From NCBI RefSeq assembly GCF_023243045.1, contig NZ_JALKFX010000025.1, positions 1 through 51,962 of the forward strand: a stretch of 51,962 nt of DNA, read 5' to 3'. Of this stretch, positions 49,070 through 51,962 are shown piece by piece (the stretch's first letter is position 1; each line of letters begins with the position of its first letter). The notes beneath the pieces are model-generated. The model searched no databases. It had not been told where the DNA came from and worked only from the letters and a program-made list of their open reading frames with translations. The stretch is from Frankia sp. AgB32 (GTDB taxonomy: Bacteria > Actinomycetota > Actinomycetes > Frankiales > Frankiaceae). Position numbers and translations under genes: made by a program.

Positions 49070-51880
49070 TTGAACGACAGCGATCGGCGCGCACCCCTCG
49101 CGGTCGCCGCGCCCGGGAGCGACGTCCGTCTCCCCACGCTGGACCTCCACGCGCTGCCGGACTCCGTGGTGGGGCGGTTCCGTGAGGTCGCGGGCCACCT
49201 GCCGGACACCCCCGCGCTGGTGTCCCCCGGAGTGACGATGACCTTCGCCGAGGCCGATCGGCGCACGGACGACATCGCGGTCGCCATCCTGGGCCGGCTG
49301 GACGCGACCGAGTTCGGCCCGGTGGCGACCCTTCTTCCGCACGGTGTCCCCGGCCTGCTCGGCCTGCTGGCCGCGATGAAGACCGGCCGGCCGGTCGTCC
49401 CGCTGGACCCGATGGTGCCCGCCGAACGGATGGCGCAGATCATCCGGCAGGCCGGCTGCGTCGCCCTGGTGACCGATCTTGGTGACACCTCCGTGGCCCG
49501 CTCCACGGTCGGCCTGCGGCCGGTCGGCGCGGCGGGTGCCGACCAGGCGGCCTCGACGGTCGATGCCGGACCCCTGCTCGGCCTGTTCACCGACGACGGT
49601 CCCCGGCTGGTGCTGGACCTGGCTGCGGCGGCCAGCGACGGCTCGGAGTGGATCGCGGCGAACGGGGCCGACGCGGTCTGGTGGCCCGAACCGCGCCTCG
49701 ACGAGCCCGCCTGCGTCGTGTTCACCTCCGGCTCCACCGGCGCGCCCAAGGGCGTCGTGTGGACGCACGGCACGTTCCTCAGCGAGGCCTGTGCCGGCGC
49801 CGAGCGACTCGGCTTCGGCCCCGGCGACCGGCTGGCGCTGGTACTGCCCTACTCGTTCGCCGCCGGCATCACCGTCGTCGTGTTCGGCCTGCTCAACGGC
49901 GCCGGCCTGTACGCCTACGACCCGCGGTCGGCGGGTCTGCGCGGCCTGGCCGACTGGCTCGTCACGCAGAACCTGACCGCCCTGCTGACCACGCCGTCGC
50001 TGCTGCGGGCGCTGCTCGGCGTGCTCGACACCGGCGAGTCGCTGCCGGGCCTGCGGCTGGTGGCCACCGCCGGGGAGGCCGCCTACGGCCGGGACATCGC
50101 CGCGCTGCGCACGCACATCGCGGCGACCTGCACGTACGTCAACTGGTCGGGTGCGTCGGAGATCGCCTCCCTGGGGTTCCACGAGATCCCGCCGGGCGCC
50201 CCGGTGCCCGAGGGCACGATCCCCGGCGGCCGGCCCGCGCCCGGCAAGGAGGTGCGCCTGCGCCGGGAGGACGGCTCGTTCGCCGAGCTCGGCGAAGCCG
50301 GTGCCATCGAGGTGACCTCGGCGTACCTGTCCGCGGGTTACTGGCAGAACCCCGAGCTCTCAGCCGAGAAGTTCACCCCGTTGCCGGACGGTCGGATGAC
50401 CTGCCGCGTCGGCGATCTGGGCCGGCTCGAGCCGGACGGCACCCTCGTGCTGCTCGGCCGCCGTGACGCGGCCGTGAAGATCCGCGGCTACCTGGTGGAA
50501 CCCAGCGAGGTCGAGGCGGCGCTGCTGCGCTCACCGGAGATCGCCGAGGCCGTCGTCACCGCCGTGACCAGCGAGGACACGCCGAACCGCCTGGTCGCCT
50601 ACATCGTGCCGGCGGTGCACGGCAACACGTTGTCGCCGGCGCGCGTCCGCCGCGCGCTGCGCGAGCGCCTCCCGGTCTGGATGGTGCCGACGACGATCGT
50701 GCCGCTGGCGGAGCTGCCCCGTAACGAGCGGGGCAAGATCGACCGCGGCGCGCTGCCGCCCCCGCCGGCGCCGCGGGTGTCCGCCCGGCCCCGCAGCCAG
50801 TGGGAGATCGTCGTCGCGGACATCTGGCTCCGGGTCCTGGACCTGGACGAGGTGTACGTCGGGGACGACTTCATGGAGCTCGGCGGCGACTCGCTGGCCG
50901 CGAACGAGCTGCTCACCCTCGTCACCGAGCGGCTCGGCGTCTCGCTGCCGTCCTCGACCCTGGTCGACACGCCCACGCTCGGGGCGTTCGCCCACGCGGT
51001 GTCGCTCGCCCAGCAGGCCGGACCGCGCCATCCCACCGTCGTGCCGCTGCGCACCGCCGGTACCCGCCCGCCGCTGTTCTGCTTCGCCGGGGCGGGCGCG
51101 CTCGCCCTGGGTTTCCACTCCCTGGCTCGCCGGCTCGGCGACGACCAGCCTGTCTACGCCTTCCAGGCACACGGTCTGGAGCGTCGCGGCTTCCCGGACT
51201 GGAGCGTCGAGAAGACCGCACGGCGCCACCTGGAGATCATCCGCGTTCTCGCGCCGCGGGGTCCCTACCTGCTCGCCGGGCACTCCCTCGGCGGACTGAT
51301 CGCGATGGAGATCGCCCAGCAGCTCGCGGCGGCCGGCGAGGAGGTGGGGCTACTGTCGATCATGGACACGTACCTGCCGTCCTCCCTGCGGATCGACCCG
51401 GAGGACGAGGACCCGGCCGGCGGCGCGGGCGGCGGCGGCACGACAGGCGCGCAACCCGGCGCGCAGGAACACGCCCGTTCCCACCGTTCCCGGCTGGCCC
51501 GGTTCACCCAGCGGCTGATGCCGGAACAGCGGGCGAACTTCGCCAACATCGCGACTCTGAAGAAAATGGCGCAGATTCCGCTCACCGGCGTCGTGAACTT
51601 CGGTGGGCTGGAGCAGTTCGAGGTTTTCTTCAATCACGGCCGGCTGCTGGAACGTTTCTACAAGCCGCGCGCCTGGGCCGGGCGAGCGATTGTCTACCGG
51701 TCCGCCGAGAACCCGGACCCGGCCGACGCCTGGTCGGCCTACCTGACCGGCAGCCACGACATCCACTACGTGCCCTGCGAGCATTTCTATCTGCTCCGGG
51801 AGCCGCACGTCATCAAGATTTCGGAACATTTCCGTGCCGAAATCGACCGGGTGGTCGCCGAACACACTGCCGGCGCCTGA
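49070..51880 (+). CDS. NRPS-like enzyme: adenylation, carrier protein, thioesterase
   Basis: A 936-residue single-module synthetase without a condensation domain. Counting from the GTG at 49064, the adenylation domain spans about 30-570 (FTSGSTGAPKGVV at about 219; NWSGASEIAS, an unusual A5 core, at about 360; NERGKIDRG near 556). The carrier protein has the phosphopantetheine Ser610 in LGGDSLAANEL. The thioesterase follows with Ser741 (AGHSLGG), Asp768 (IMDTY) and His907 (CEHFYLL). It should activate an acid, load it and release or self-condense it. AGGAG lies 5 bases before the TTG at 49070, favouring that start over the GTG at 49064. The product is unknown. Confidence 0.88.
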   Translation: MNDSDRRAPLAVAAPGSDVRLPTLDLHALPDSVVGRFREVAGHLPDTPALVSPGVTMTFAEADRRTDDIAVAILGRLDATEFGPVATLLPHGVPGLLGLLAAMKTGRPVVPLDPMVPAERMAQIIRQAGCVALVTDLGDTSVARSTVGLRPVGAAGADQAASTVDAGPLLGLFTDDGPRLVLDLAAAASDGSEWIAANGADAVWWPEPRLDEPACVVFTSGSTGAPKGVVWTHGTFLSEACAGAERLGFGPGDRLALVLPYSFAAGITVVVFGLLNGAGLYAYDPRSAGLRGLADWLVTQNLTALLTTPSLLRALLGVLDTGESLPGLRLVATAGEAAYGRDIAALRTHIAATCTYVNWSGASEIASLGFHEIPPGAPVPEGTIPGGRPAPGKEVRLRREDGSFAELGEAGAIEVTSAYLSAGYWQNPELSAEKFTPLPDGRMTCRVGDLGRLEPDGTLVLLGRRDAAVKIRGYLVEPSEVEAALLRSPEIAEAVVTAVTSEDTPNRLVAYIVPAVHGNTLSPARVRRALRERLPVWMVPTTIVPLAELPRNERGKIDRGALPPPPAPRVSARPRSQWEIVVADIWLRVLDLDEVYVGDDFMELGGDSLAANELLTLVTERLGVSLPSSTLVDTPTLGAFAHAVSLAQQAGPRHPTVVPLRTAGTRPPLFCFAGAGALALGFHSLARRLGDDQPVYAFQAHGLERRGFPDWSVEKTARRHLEIIRVLAPRGPYLLAGHSLGGLIAMEIAQQLAAAGEEVGLLSIMDTYLPSSLRIDPEDEDPAGGAGGGGTTGAQPGAQEHARSHRSRLARFTQRLMPEQRANFANIATLKKMAQIPLTGVVNFGGLEQFEVFFNHGRLLERFYKPRAWAGRAIVYRSAENPDPADAWSAYLTGSHDIHYVPCEHFYLLREPHVIKISEHFRAEIDRVVAEHTAGA

Positions 51881-51962
51881 CCGACCTGAGGCCCGACCGA
51901 CCCACGAGGCGGTTCCGCCCGCGCCGGCGGGCGGGCGGCGCGCGGGCGGCCCCCCCCGCCGC
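51881..51962. other. GC-rich end of the window
   Basis: The last 80 bases carry no gene and end in a run of C and GC repeats, like a fading contig end. Genes downstream of the NRPS-like gene cannot be assessed. Confidence 0.5.

Overview
The window is high-GC DNA (GTG and TTG starts are common, genes are tightly packed, and 4-bp ATGA/GTGA overlaps are frequent) from an actinobacterium. The mycofactocin genes, an F420/PPOX-type protein, an Rv1747-like FHA-ABC exporter, a CmtR-like ArsR repressor, an HspR-type HAIR operator and GlnR-like boxes all fit Actinobacteria. The overall flavour recalls Frankiaceae, but the genus is an inference. The window starts inside an IS3-family transposase and ends in a C-rich run just after an NRPS-like gene, so it may be a whole draft contig. 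A long poly-G junction at 28381-28445 looks like an assembly or sequencing defect.

Layout. 1-995: right part of an IS3-family element with its -1 frameshift site. 1023-3774: a MerR-type regulator, two divergent methyltransferases and a methyltransferase fragment. 3878-6362: a divergent EamA exporter / MocR regulator pair with paired operator-like repeats. 6448-10864: a glycine-zipper protein, a nuclease-like protein, a PPOX flavoprotein, a stand-alone ketosynthase and an SDR fragment. 10818-12473: a three-gene MNIO (DUF692) operon whose middle gene encodes a membrane-anchored Gly/His/Cys-rich protein; this is the best candidate for a little-described system, a RiPP-like modified surface protein. 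12662-15499: a globin fragment, an MFS exporter and a GNAT-SGNH fusion. 15596-17172: a CDF metal exporter with a CmtR-like repressor. 17236-23658: a Prs-type enzyme and two ABC-2 exporter operons that share a near-identical palindromic upstream site.

23954-25706: mftA-mftB-mftC, the mycofactocin precursor, its chaperone and its radical SAM maturase, without mftD/E/F nearby. 26080-29418: a Z-prenyl transferase, a secreted glycerophosphodiesterase and a glycosyltransferase cut by the poly-G junction. 29698-36772: a second MocR regulator, an MFS exporter, a DUF962 protein, the FHA-FHA-ABC transporter and an Hsp20. 37028-43173: an XRE-cupin regulator convergent with a glnT-glxB-glxC-glxD-FAD oxidase operon, probably for assimilating or oxidising an amine through a gamma-glutamyl or N-substituted glutamate intermediate. 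43279-48244: an MFS exporter, a DUF1206 membrane protein, a RibD-type reductase, exonuclease III and a second Hsp20 with a HAIR operator. 49070-51880: a free-standing adenylation-carrier-thioesterase NRPS-like enzyme behind a long leader.

Several genes are damaged or partial: the methyltransferase fragment, the SDR fragment, the truncated globin and the glycosyltransferase.
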